Source: an uncultured Arsenicibacter sp. (GTDB lineage: Bacteria > Bacteroidota > Bacteroidia > Cytophagales > Spirosomataceae). Taken from it: a stretch of DNA of 21,640 nucleotides. Shown one piece after another: positions 1 through 6,168 of this stretch. The position numbers were made by a program, and so were the translations under genes. The DNA is taken from assembly GCF_945952095.1 (NCBI RefSeq), contig NZ_CAMFHL010000109.1, positions 1-21,640 on the forward strand, written 5' to 3'. Positions within the stretch are counted from its first letter, which is position 1; every line of letters begins with the position of its first letter. The notes under the pieces are model-generated. The model was given only the letters and a program-made list of their open reading frames with translations. It was not told the origin of the DNA and ran no database searches.

Positions 1-56
1 TGTCTATAATGTTTATATAATTGTATCATATATCAAAAGATTTTTCGGTTTGTCAC

Positions 57-99
57 AGTACTTTATTTTAATAGTCTAATTTTCTCTTAGTAAAGTACT
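57..99. promoter_or_regulatory. Inverted repeat bracketing a possible promoter of the PLC/nuclease gene
   Basis: A perfect 9-bp inverted repeat, AGTACTTTA at 57-65 and TAAAGTACT at 91-99, has its right arm touching the ATG at 100. Between the arms lies TAATTTTC (77-84), which matches the Bacteroidota -7 box TAnnTTTG except for the last base. The TTTG at 49-52 is a possible -33 element, but its 24-nt spacing is longer than usual. The geometry fits an operator around a near-leaderless promoter, or an RNA hairpin at the start codon. The repeat is seen directly; the function is inferred. Confidence 0.4.
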
Positions 100-1110
100 A
101 TGTTGTTTCAAAGGTATTTGTTTTTTATTTGGTTGTATGCATCTGCACAAAATATTTTTTCAGTGGCCCGCGCTGAGACCCTGAAAAAGCCGCAGATTAT
201 TTGGGGATTTTACGCACATCAGCAGATTAACCGGTTGGCGGTTTTTACACTCCCGCCGGAAATGATGCCTTTTTTTAAAAAACATATCGGCTTTCTGACA
301 GACAATGCCGTTAATCCGGATAAACGCCGGTATGCGGTAGTCGGGGAGGCGCCCCGGCATTTTATTGATCTGGATATGTATCCTGATACATCGGCAGAAG
401 CATTACCGCGTTTCTACAAAACGGCTGCTGAACGGTTTGGTGAGGATACGCTGGCCATGCACGGGATTGTCCCCTGGCATATACAACTGGCGAAGTACCA
501 GCTGACCGAGGCTTTCCGGCAGAAGAATATACGGCGTATCCTGCGGCTGGCTGCTGATTTGGGGCATTATATTGCGGATGCCAATGTGCCCCTGCACACT
601 ACCCGCAACTATAACGGACAGCTAACCGGTCAGCATGGCATTCATGGCTTTTGGGAAAGCCGGTTGCCGGAATTATTCAGTACAGACTATGATTTCTGGG
701 TCGGGCAGGCGGTATATGTGTATTCTCCGCAAAAAGCGGCCTGGCGGGCTGTGTTTACTGCGCATGCAGCCCTGGACTCTGTGCTCTGTTACGAAGATGA
801 ACTGACGAAGAAACTGGGAGACCGCAAGAAATTTGGTTTTGAGGACCGGAATGGTGTATCGACCAAGGTATACAGTGCAGAATTCTCACGGCAATATCAT
901 GAATACCTGAGCGGACAAGTCGAACGGCAGATGCGGGCATCGGTGAAAATGACCGGCGATTTCTGGTTCACTTGCTGGGTCGATGCCGGACAACCGGATT
1001 TACGTAAACTGGCCGAAAAAGACTTGTCTGCCGACGAAAAAGGAGAGGAAGAAACCGAAAAGAGGAGCTGGATTAAACGGCTGCTGAATATCCGGAGCGA
1101 AGACGAATAA
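100..1110 (+). CDS. Secreted zinc-dependent phospholipase C / S1-P1 nuclease-like enzyme
   Basis: This is a 336-residue protein with an N-terminal signal peptide (hydrophobic stretch about 5-20, likely cleavage after ARA at 25). It belongs to the zinc phospholipase C / S1-P1 nuclease fold, trinuclear zinc hydrolases that cut phosphodiester bonds. Candidate ligands sit in the family order: W35, H40, D90 or D92, H127, H156, D160, H166, H182 and E186. The W-to-H spacing of 5 resembles P1 nuclease, while the final H-x3-E resembles bacterial phospholipase C, so the substrate (phospholipid or nucleic acid) is open. The C-terminal 30 residues are charged and probably disordered. It is convergent with the M23 peptidase gene; the stop codon abuts their terminator. 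The likely location is periplasm or exterior. The fold is fairly sure, the substrate is not. Confidence 0.8.
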   Translation: MLFQRYLFFIWLYASAQNIFSVARAETLKKPQIIWGFYAHQQINRLAVFTLPPEMMPFFKKHIGFLTDNAVNPDKRRYAVVGEAPRHFIDLDMYPDTSAEALPRFYKTAAERFGEDTLAMHGIVPWHIQLAKYQLTEAFRQKNIRRILRLAADLGHYIADANVPLHTTRNYNGQLTGQHGIHGFWESRLPELFSTDYDFWVGQAVYVYSPQKAAWRAVFTAHAALDSVLCYEDELTKKLGDRKKFGFEDRNGVSTKVYSAEFSRQYHEYLSGQVERQMRASVKMTGDFWFTCWVDAGQPDLRKLAEKDLSADEKGEEETEKRSWIKRLLNIRSEDE

Positions 1111-1142
1111 AAAAGCCTCTGTGCATAGCTGCGCACAGAGGC
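1109..1142 (-). terminator. Intrinsic terminator of the trxB-M23 unit
   Basis: A perfect 10-bp stem (1115-1124 with 1133-1142, sequence GCCTCTGTGC) has an 8-nt loop. On the minus strand it is followed by a run of six U (complement of 1109-1114). It lies 25 bp after the M23 peptidase stop codon. On the plus strand there is no U-run after the stem, so it serves mainly the minus-strand transcript, although the plus-strand gene ends right at it. Confidence 0.9.
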
Positions 1143-1166
1143 TGTATAATGCGATTGATAGGTCTT

Positions 1167-2225
1167 TTAGTTTACCCGCAGCTTTTGGCCCGGGCGTAGC
1201 CGTGAGCGCGATGATAAATGATTTTTGCGGGCCAGCGTTGATACTGACAAACCGTACCGGCCGGCAATCGACGATAAGGTTTCTCCCGGACGCACACGGT
1301 GCAGGACCGTACGCTTAAAACGGGTTGGGGTTCCGCCGCTGCTCGAACGGCCGCCGCGTAAATAATCCCAGGCACTGCTGGTCAGCAGGAAATGCTCGCC
1401 AACCACCTGGTTATCCGGGAACCGGAAAATATTCAGTGGACTGAACGGATTGCCCTCATAGCGGGTCTCGAAATGCAGGTGAGCCCCGTAGCTGCGGCCG
1501 GTATTGCCGCCCAGACCAATCTGATCCCCCGCTTTCACCAGCTGACCCTGTTCAACCAGCTGTTTTGACAGGTGACCGTACAAGGTTTCAAGGCCGTTAT
1601 AATGCCGGACAACGACAAAACGGCCGTAACCGCCACCATTCCAGCCAACGACACGCACAATGCCGTCAAAGGCCGAATAAACCGGATCACCGGTTTCTAG
1701 GTCAAGGTCAGCTCCTGTATGCCAGCGGCCCCAGCGATACCCGAAGTTAGACGTTAATTTGCCCTCCTGTAAGGGCGCAGACCAGAAATGGTTGGCCGGC
1801 GGATCGTACAGCTTGATGTCGATGGTTTCGTCGAACTCCAGCGGATCAAGGCCATAAGGGTTAATAATGTTCGAATCCCAGACCTGATAGTACTCGGCGA
1901 TTTTGACCCATTCGTCACCTACCTGAACGGAATCAACTACTTCGACAACTTCAATTTCGCCCTGGTCGATCATGCTGGTGTCTTCTGCAACAACGGGATT
2001 GACCTCTTTCTTTGGCTCGAACTGATTGTTGAAACGTAAGTTGGTTGTTTCCTGCTCAAATACTTCGACTGGCTTTGCCGGTGTTTGTACCGTCGGGAAA
2101 TTCGGGTTGTTTTTGGGTTTAATGTTAGGCGTTTTTTTGAACAGGCCGCGTTCCTGTGCCTGCACGTTGGCGGTAACGCAGCAACCGCCAGCGGCCAGAA
2201 GGCAAAATAGAATTAGTTTTCTCAT
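1167..2225 (-). CDS. Secreted M23 family peptidoglycan endopeptidase with C-terminal LysM
   Basis: This 352-residue cell-wall hydrolase has a signal peptide (1-23, cleavage likely after VQA). The Cys pair at 15-16 does not form a good lipobox. Residues 30-145 form a Pro/Glu-rich linker region without a recognised domain. The M23 (lysostaphin/NlpD-type) domain covers about 150-265 with all metal and catalytic residues: H169-x3-D173, H218 in YGHLS, and H249-L-H251. A LysM domain at 308-351 (VRPGETLSSIAGRYG, ending RPGQKL) should bind peptidoglycan glycan. Because the HxxxD and HxH motifs are intact, an active enzyme is expected, unlike degenerate NlpD/EnvC activators. It follows trxB by 86 bp on the same strand, with a strong hairpin between them, and ends at a terminator. 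It probably acts in the periplasm in wall remodelling or cell separation. Confidence 0.9.
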   Translation of the reverse strand: MRKLILFCLLAAGGCCVTANVQAQERGLFKKTPNIKPKNNPNFPTVQTPAKPVEVFEQETTNLRFNNQFEPKKEVNPVVAEDTSMIDQGEIEVVEVVDSVQVGDEWVKIAEYYQVWDSNIINPYGLDPLEFDETIDIKLYDPPANHFWSAPLQEGKLTSNFGYRWGRWHTGADLDLETGDPVYSAFDGIVRVVGWNGGGYGRFVVVRHYNGLETLYGHLSKQLVEQGQLVKAGDQIGLGGNTGRSYGAHLHFETRYEGNPFSPLNIFRFPDNQVVGEHFLLTSSAWDYLRGGRSSSGGTPTRFKRTVLHRVRPGETLSSIAGRYGLSVSTLARKNHLSSRSRLRPGQKLRVN

Positions 2226-2240
2226 CCTCGTCAGATGGGT

Positions 2241-2298
2241 TTACAGGTGGCTGTCGGGGCTGGCAGACAAATCAGTCAGGGGAAACAGCCACCTGCAA
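2241..2298 (-). promoter_or_regulatory. Long hairpin between trxB and the M23 peptidase gene
   Basis: The arms TTACAGGTGGCTGT (2241-2254) and ACAGCCACCTGCAA (2285-2298) pair at 13 of 14 positions around a 30-nt loop. The hairpin starts 13 nt after the trxB stop and ends 15 nt before the M23 start. No U-run follows, so it is not a standard terminator. It may be an mRNA processing or stability element, or a translational control of the downstream gene. Structure seen, role inferred. Confidence 0.5.
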
Positions 2299-2311
2299 AC
2301 GGAGTTTGGGG

Positions 2312-3286
2312 TTAATGTACAAGCTGCTCCTGAAACTCAAGCGTCACCAGATACCGTTCGGCATCCAGCGCCGCCATACAACCCGTACCGGCAGCTGTAA
2401 CAGCCTGACGGTAAACATGGTCCTGCGCGTCACCACAGGCAAATACACCCGGAATATTGGTCCGTGTGCTGCCTTTTTCTGTAATAATATAGCCGTTTTC
2501 GTCAAGCGTCAGGTAATCCCCGAAGATTTCTGTATTCGGCTTATGACCAATGGCAACAAAGAAACCTGTTGCATCGATATCTGATTCTTCGTTGGTTACA
2601 ATATTGCGTACCCGTACGCCGGTCACTTCTTCGTCACCCAGTACCTCAACGGTTTCCGTATTCCAGTGAATATGGATGTTTGACTTAGCCATTACCCGTT
2701 GCTGCATGAATTTCGAGGCACGCATTTCGCCGCGGCGAACGAGCATGTGTACGTTACGGCACATGTTCGACAGGTAGTGCGCTTCTTCGGCAGCGGTATC
2801 ACCGGCACCAACAATCACTACGTCCTGGCCACGGAAAAAGAATCCGTCACAGACCGCACAGGCCGATACGCCGCGACCGTTCAGCCGCATTTCCGACGGC
2901 AGGCCGAGCCATTTCGCCGAAGCACCAGTCGAAATAATAATGGTATCCGCTGTAATTTCGTGCTGATCGTCGACAATAGCACGAAGCGGACGTTCTGAGA
3001 AATCAACTTTTGTAACTAAACCATACCGGACATCCGTCCCGAAACGGCGTGCCTGCGATTCCAGATCCTGCATCATCACAGGGCCCTGAACGCCATCCGG
3101 ATAACCCGGAAAATTCTCAACGTCGTTAGTAATGGTTAACTGGCCGCCAGGCTGCGGACCCTGATACAGAATAGGACTCAGGTTCGCGCGGGCCGCATAA
3201 ATTGCTGCTGTATAACCAGCCGGACCTGAACCAATAATAAGGCACTTAACGTGTTCTGGAGTCATGGTAGGTAAGTTGTCTGCCAT
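2312..3286 (-). CDS. trxB: Thioredoxin-disulfide reductase (TrxB)
   Basis: This is a 324-residue flavoprotein that reduces thioredoxin with NADPH through FAD and a redox-active disulfide in the cytoplasm. The FAD-binding motif GSGPAG is at 19-24, the redox motif CAVC at 143-146 is followed by DGFFF, the NADPH-binding motif GAGDTA is at 160-165, and the C-terminal FAD-contact motif ACGDAQD is followed by a conserved AVTAAGTGC segment. Length and domain order are normal for bacterial low-molecular-weight TrxB. The CxxC pair separates it from ferredoxin-NADP reductases of the same fold, which lack it. The start is the ATG at 3286, about 15 residues before the first beta-strand. No thioredoxin gene lies in the window. 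It is the first gene of a likely two-gene unit with the M23 peptidase. Confidence 0.95.
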   Translation of the reverse strand: MADNLPTMTPEHVKCLIIGSGPAGYTAAIYAARANLSPILYQGPQPGGQLTITNDVENFPGYPDGVQGPVMMQDLESQARRFGTDVRYGLVTKVDFSERPLRAIVDDQHEITADTIIISTGASAKWLGLPSEMRLNGRGVSACAVCDGFFFRGQDVVIVGAGDTAAEEAHYLSNMCRNVHMLVRRGEMRASKFMQQRVMAKSNIHIHWNTETVEVLGDEEVTGVRVRNIVTNEESDIDATGFFVAIGHKPNTEIFGDYLTLDENGYIITEKGSTRTNIPGVFACGDAQDHVYRQAVTAAGTGCMAALDAERYLVTLEFQEQLVH

Positions 3287-3338
3287 TTGATAAACTATTT
3301 GTTCACTTATTTACAGTGATGTACTCCGACAACATATG

Positions 3339-3346
3339 CAAAGTTG
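3339..3346 (-). promoter_or_regulatory. Possible trxB promoter -7 box
   Basis: On the minus strand CAACTTTG matches TAnnTTTG at five of six fixed positions. A TTGG tetramer lies 19 nt upstream, close to the Bacteroidota -33 position. It would give a leader of about 45 nt before the trxB ATG. The sequence of 3287-3430 is AT-rich and shows no gene. Confidence 0.3.
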
Positions 3347-3430
3347 AAAAAATTTCATTGAGAAACCAAGCAGTTTGGTGGAGTGATGGACCCTGAACAG
3401 GTGGATTTGTACAAATCAATGAATTATACG

Positions 3431-3480
3431 AAAAAGCCGCAGCCCCCGCCCGAAAAAGTTTTCCGGACGGGGGCTGCGGC
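3431..3480 (-). terminator. Strong terminator after the PorE-like gene
   Basis: A GC-rich stem of 16-17 bp with one mismatch pairs GCCGCAGCCCCCG (3436-3448) with CGGGGGCTGCGGC (3468-3480) plus inner pairs, around a loop of about 10 nt. The minus strand continues with UUUUU (complement of 3431-3435). It begins 6 bp after the stop codon of the minus-strand gene and insulates trxB from it. Confidence 0.92.
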
Positions 3481-3485
3481 CTTAA

Positions 3486-5444
3486 TTAAAGCACACGCCA
3501 CTCAATCCGGCGGTTGAGACGGCGATTTTCTTCGGTAGTGTTCGGCGCCAGCGGCCTGGCCTCGCCGTAACCGGCTGCCTGTATCCGGCCGGCGTCAATA
3601 CCGGCTTTAGCAAGGTAGTCAACAACGGCCTGCGCCCGCTTTTTCGACAAATTCAGATTAGTAGCCGCTTCGCCCTGATCGTCGGTATGCCCGGCAATTT
3701 CAATCTTAACGGTCGGGTTGGTTTTCAGGAAATCAGCCAGCCGGTCAAGCTCCGTGCGGGATTTATCGGCCAGATCATACCGGCCGGACTCAAAGAAGAT
3801 GTTATTCAGCGTTTCGCGGGCAGCGTCTTTTCCCGTGGTAATGGGTTCGAGCGGCACGCTCAGCGTCAGGCCGTCGCCTTTGGTTTTCTGCGTAAAATCA
3901 AACGAAAGACTTTTGAAGAGATACCCCGGCACGCTGACGTACAACGCATATTCGCCGCCGCTTGGCAGCACGGAGGTGTATTGCCCGGTTTGCGCATCAG
4001 CCGTAAAGCGGTTGATGACCTGTTTAGTGGCCAGGTCGATAAGTTCGATGGTAGCAGGCAGCGGTTTTTTCGTCCGCGCATCCACGATGGTGCCTTTCAG
4101 ATAGCTGACCGGCTTTACCCGTTCGCGCAGGGATTCCGGCAGGTCGAACATATACAGGCGTGATTTCTGCGAAACACCTTCTTTCTGCTCCTCATATGAG
4201 TAATAGGCACGGGTGCCGTTGGCGGTCACAAACAACGATGCCTGATCATCGGCATTGTTGATGGGGTAGCCCAGGTTAACCGGCTGCGACCAGCTTTTCG
4301 GCGCATCGGTTGCGGTTGGGTTATCGGAAACAAACAGGTCATACCCTCCCATGCCTACATGCCCGTCAGACGCAAAAAACAAACTGCGGCCGTTGGCATG
4401 AATAAACGGTGAGGCTTCGTTGAACGGTGTATTGACCGGCGCTCCTACGTTGACCGGCGTTTGCCAGTTGCCGTCCGGATCGAGATCTGTCCGCCAGATG
4501 TCGCGCTTACCAAGCCCTCCCGGCCGGTCCGACACAAAATAAAGACGACGTCCATCGGCCGAAAGCGACGGCTGCGATTCATAAAAACGACTGTTTACAA
4601 TCGGGCCTAAATTCTGCGGTGCTGACCACTCGCTGCCGGTTTTGCGGCTGACATACAGATCGCAACCGCCAAGGCCGGCGCGGTTCTGGCAGGCCGTATA
4701 GACCAGCATCCGCCCATCGGCCGATAAACTGGCCGTCCCTTCGTTGTCCGGTGTATTGATCGACTGCGAGATAGAGACCGGTGCGTTCCAGGTTTCACCG
4801 GTAAACGTAGAGACTTGTAAATCTTCGTCGCCCTCAGCTTTAAGCGCCGTAAACACCAGCGTTTGTTCGTCGGCGGTCAGTACCGGGAAATACTGGGAAA
4901 GTGTTGTTTGCAGGGTAGGGGATACCGGCCTTGGCGTAACTGACTGCGGGTTCTGCATAGCCTCCTGTCCGAACTTTGCGGTTGCAATGAGGCGCTGAAT
5001 CCGCGAGGCTTGGGCCGATTGCGGCGCGAAGGCGGTCAGGTAGCGCTCCAGCACGGGCAGCGCTTCGGCATAGCGTCCCTGCCGCATCAGCAGCGACGAA
5101 ACCGACTGAAAAGCCACACCCGACAGCGTCGGATCGGGTTGCAGGCGCATGGCGTTCTGGAAAGAAGCAAGGGCCGCATCATACCGTTTCCGGAATTCGT
5201 AGAGCTGACCCAGTTTGATATGCGCGTCCAGAAAATCGGGCGATCGTTTGACGGCCTCCTGCATAAAGGTAATGGCCTCCTCCGGCTTCCGCTCGGTAAA
5301 CAGCTTATTGCCCTGATTATAGAGATCACGGGCTTTCGAATCCTGCGCCCGGGTTGGGCTGGGAGCATAGAGCATGGTGCATAAGGCCAGTATCCTCAGC
5401 CCGTTGCGCCATGCCCTGTGCCCTATGCGCTTAGCCCTAAGCAC
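3486..5444 (-). CDS. PorE-like TPR / PD40 beta-propeller / CRD / OmpA envelope protein
   Basis: From the GTG at 5444 the product is 652 residues. Counted from that start: signal peptide about 1-34 (cleavage after TRA), two or three TPR repeats about 36-150, five PD40/WD40-like propeller repeats about 183-435 (pattern LSADGRxLxFxSDR), a carboxypeptidase-regulatory-like beta-sandwich about 448-520, and an OmpA-like peptidoglycan-binding domain about 545-652 (FFESGRYDL, GHTDDQG, LSKKRAQAV, GYGEARP). This order and size match P. gingivalis PorE (PG1058), which links the type IX secretion machinery to peptidoglycan. Similar paralogues are common in Bacteroidota, so the T9SS role is inferred. PorE is a lipoprotein, but no canonical lipobox is seen here. 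The ATG at 5510 lies inside queE and would give an implausibly long 56-residue leader, so GTG 5444 is preferred. It follows queE by 20 bp. Confidence 0.8.
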   Translation of the reverse strand: MLRAKRIGHRAWRNGLRILALCTMLYAPSPTRAQDSKARDLYNQGNKLFTERKPEEAITFMQEAVKRSPDFLDAHIKLGQLYEFRKRYDAALASFQNAMRLQPDPTLSGVAFQSVSSLLMRQGRYAEALPVLERYLTAFAPQSAQASRIQRLIATAKFGQEAMQNPQSVTPRPVSPTLQTTLSQYFPVLTADEQTLVFTALKAEGDEDLQVSTFTGETWNAPVSISQSINTPDNEGTASLSADGRMLVYTACQNRAGLGGCDLYVSRKTGSEWSAPQNLGPIVNSRFYESQPSLSADGRRLYFVSDRPGGLGKRDIWRTDLDPDGNWQTPVNVGAPVNTPFNEASPFIHANGRSLFFASDGHVGMGGYDLFVSDNPTATDAPKSWSQPVNLGYPINNADDQASLFVTANGTRAYYSYEEQKEGVSQKSRLYMFDLPESLRERVKPVSYLKGTIVDARTKKPLPATIELIDLATKQVINRFTADAQTGQYTSVLPSGGEYALYVSVPGYLFKSLSFDFTQKTKGDGLTLSVPLEPITTGKDAARETLNNIFFESGRYDLADKSRTELDRLADFLKTNPTVKIEIAGHTDDQGEAATNLNLSKKRAQAVVDYLAKAGIDAGRIQAAGYGEARPLAPNTTEENRRLNRRIEWRVL

Positions 5445-5461
5445 TACACCCTCAGCCTCAC
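5406..5461. repeat. Degenerate heptanucleotide tandem repeat
   Basis: About eight 7-bp units run in phase; on the plus strand the best ones read GCCCTNN (for example GCCCTGT at 5413, GCCCTAT at 5420, GCCCTAA at 5434), with outer units degraded. On the minus strand the unit is NNAGGGC. It starts at the end of queE and runs into the first codons of the PorE-like gene, so the signal-peptide n-region is partly encoded by it. Confidence 0.7.
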
Positions 5462-5464
5462 CTG

Positions 5465-6088
5465 TCAGGGAATATCCATGTACTTGTGTGTTTGCAACGA
5501 AACCTGCCATTGCGGATTACTTTTTACGTATTCAACGATGAGGGGCAGCATTTCGTTTGTCCGGCTCCATTCCGGTTGCAAAAAGAGGCGGCAGTCGGGC
5601 CGTAAATGCGGAACGAACGACTCGGCAAACGCAAAGTCTGATTTATTATAGATGATGACTTTCAGCTCGTTGGCCTGTGCGTAGATGCCCGGATGCGGCT
5701 CCTTGAATTTTTTGGGCGAAAAGCAGATCCAGTCCCACGTACCCGTTACGGGATACACGCCGGAAGTCTCGATGTTGGTCCGGAAGCCGGCCGTTTGCAG
5801 CGCGTTTGTGAGGTCGGTGAGGTCGTGCATAAGCGGTTCGCCGCCGGTGATCACGGCCATGCGGCCGGGGTATTGCAGCGCTCCGTCCAGAATGGTATCA
5901 ATCGACAGTTGCGGGTGGAGCGCGGCGTCCCACGATTCCTTTACGTCGCACCAGTGGCAGCCCACGTCGCAGCCGCCGAGGCGGATGAAGTATGCCGCGC
6001 GGCCCGTGTGTGCGCCTTCCCCCTGGAGGGTGTAGAACGCCTCCATGACCGGCAGTGCATGCGTAGTTGTTTGTTGTTCAGTAACCAT
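5465..6088 (-). CDS. queE: 7-carboxy-7-deazaguanine synthase (radical SAM, QueE)
   Basis: This 207-residue radical SAM enzyme converts 6-carboxytetrahydropterin to 7-carboxy-7-deazaguanine, the step that builds the deazapurine ring for queuosine and related modified bases. The N-terminus has the family's FYTLQGEGAHTG segment. The [4Fe-4S] motif is C40-x3-C44-x2-C47, the SAM-binding ITGGEP follows, and the C-terminus has the typical LQTHKYMDIP ending. The frame is open further upstream to 6328, but that part is a shadow of the giant protease gene and crosses its terminator, so the ATG at 6088 is chosen. A TATCTTTG box lies 4 nt before this ATG. queC, queD and queF are not in the window, so the pathway genes are dispersed. 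The PorE-like gene follows closely and is probably co-transcribed. Confidence 0.93.
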   Translation of the reverse strand: MVTEQQTTTHALPVMEAFYTLQGEGAHTGRAAYFIRLGGCDVGCHWCDVKESWDAALHPQLSIDTILDGALQYPGRMAVITGGEPLMHDLTDLTNALQTAGFRTNIETSGVYPVTGTWDWICFSPKKFKEPHPGIYAQANELKVIIYNKSDFAFAESFVPHLRPDCRLFLQPEWSRTNEMLPLIVEYVKSNPQWQVSLQTHKYMDIP

Positions 6089-6100
6089 GCCGCAAAGATA
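6089..6100 (-). promoter_or_regulatory. queE promoter -7 box, leaderless type
   Basis: On the minus strand TATCTTTG (6100-6093) is an exact match to the Bacteroidota -7 consensus TAnnTTTG, followed by CGGC and the queE ATG. Transcription starting a few bases after the box would begin at or next to the ATG, giving a leaderless mRNA. No clear -33 box is seen. The terminator of the preceding gene lies just upstream. Confidence 0.6.
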
Positions 6101-6123
6101 CGACATTCCGGCGGGTTGCTGAT

Positions 6124-6165
6124 TAAAAGCACAGGCGGCCCGTGGGGAGGGCCGCCTGTAGTGCT
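6124..6165 (-). terminator. Terminator of the giant protease gene
   Basis: The arms AGCACAGGCGGCCC (6128-6141) and GGGCCGCCT...GTGCT (6149-6165) form a long GC-rich stem with a 7-nt loop and a 3-nt bulge. The minus strand then continues with UUUU (complement of 6125-6128). It begins 4 bp after the stop codon of the minus-strand gene ending at 6169. Confidence 0.88.
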
Positions 6166-6168
6166 GGT

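Noticed and set aside
2026..2584. Plus-strand open frames across the trxB-M23 junction
   Set aside because: They run antisense through both genes and the hairpin; composition and sequence look like shadows of the real genes.
2312..3286. Ferredoxin-NADP reductase instead of thioredoxin reductase
   Set aside because: The CAVC redox pair at residues 143-146 is present, which those reductases of the same fold lack.
3431..3480. GC-rich palindrome as the end of a mobile element
   Set aside because: Position right after a stop codon and the U-run on the same strand fit an intrinsic terminator; no transposase or target duplication is near.
3687..4163. Open frame of 158 codons on the plus strand
   Set aside because: It is antisense to the well-supported PorE-like gene, has no recognisable domain and no promoter or terminator of its own.
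5445..5510. ATG at 5510 as start of the PorE-like protein
   Set aside because: It lies within queE coding sequence and would place 56 residues before the signal-peptidase site; the GTG at 5444 gives a normal leader. The exact start stays uncertain.
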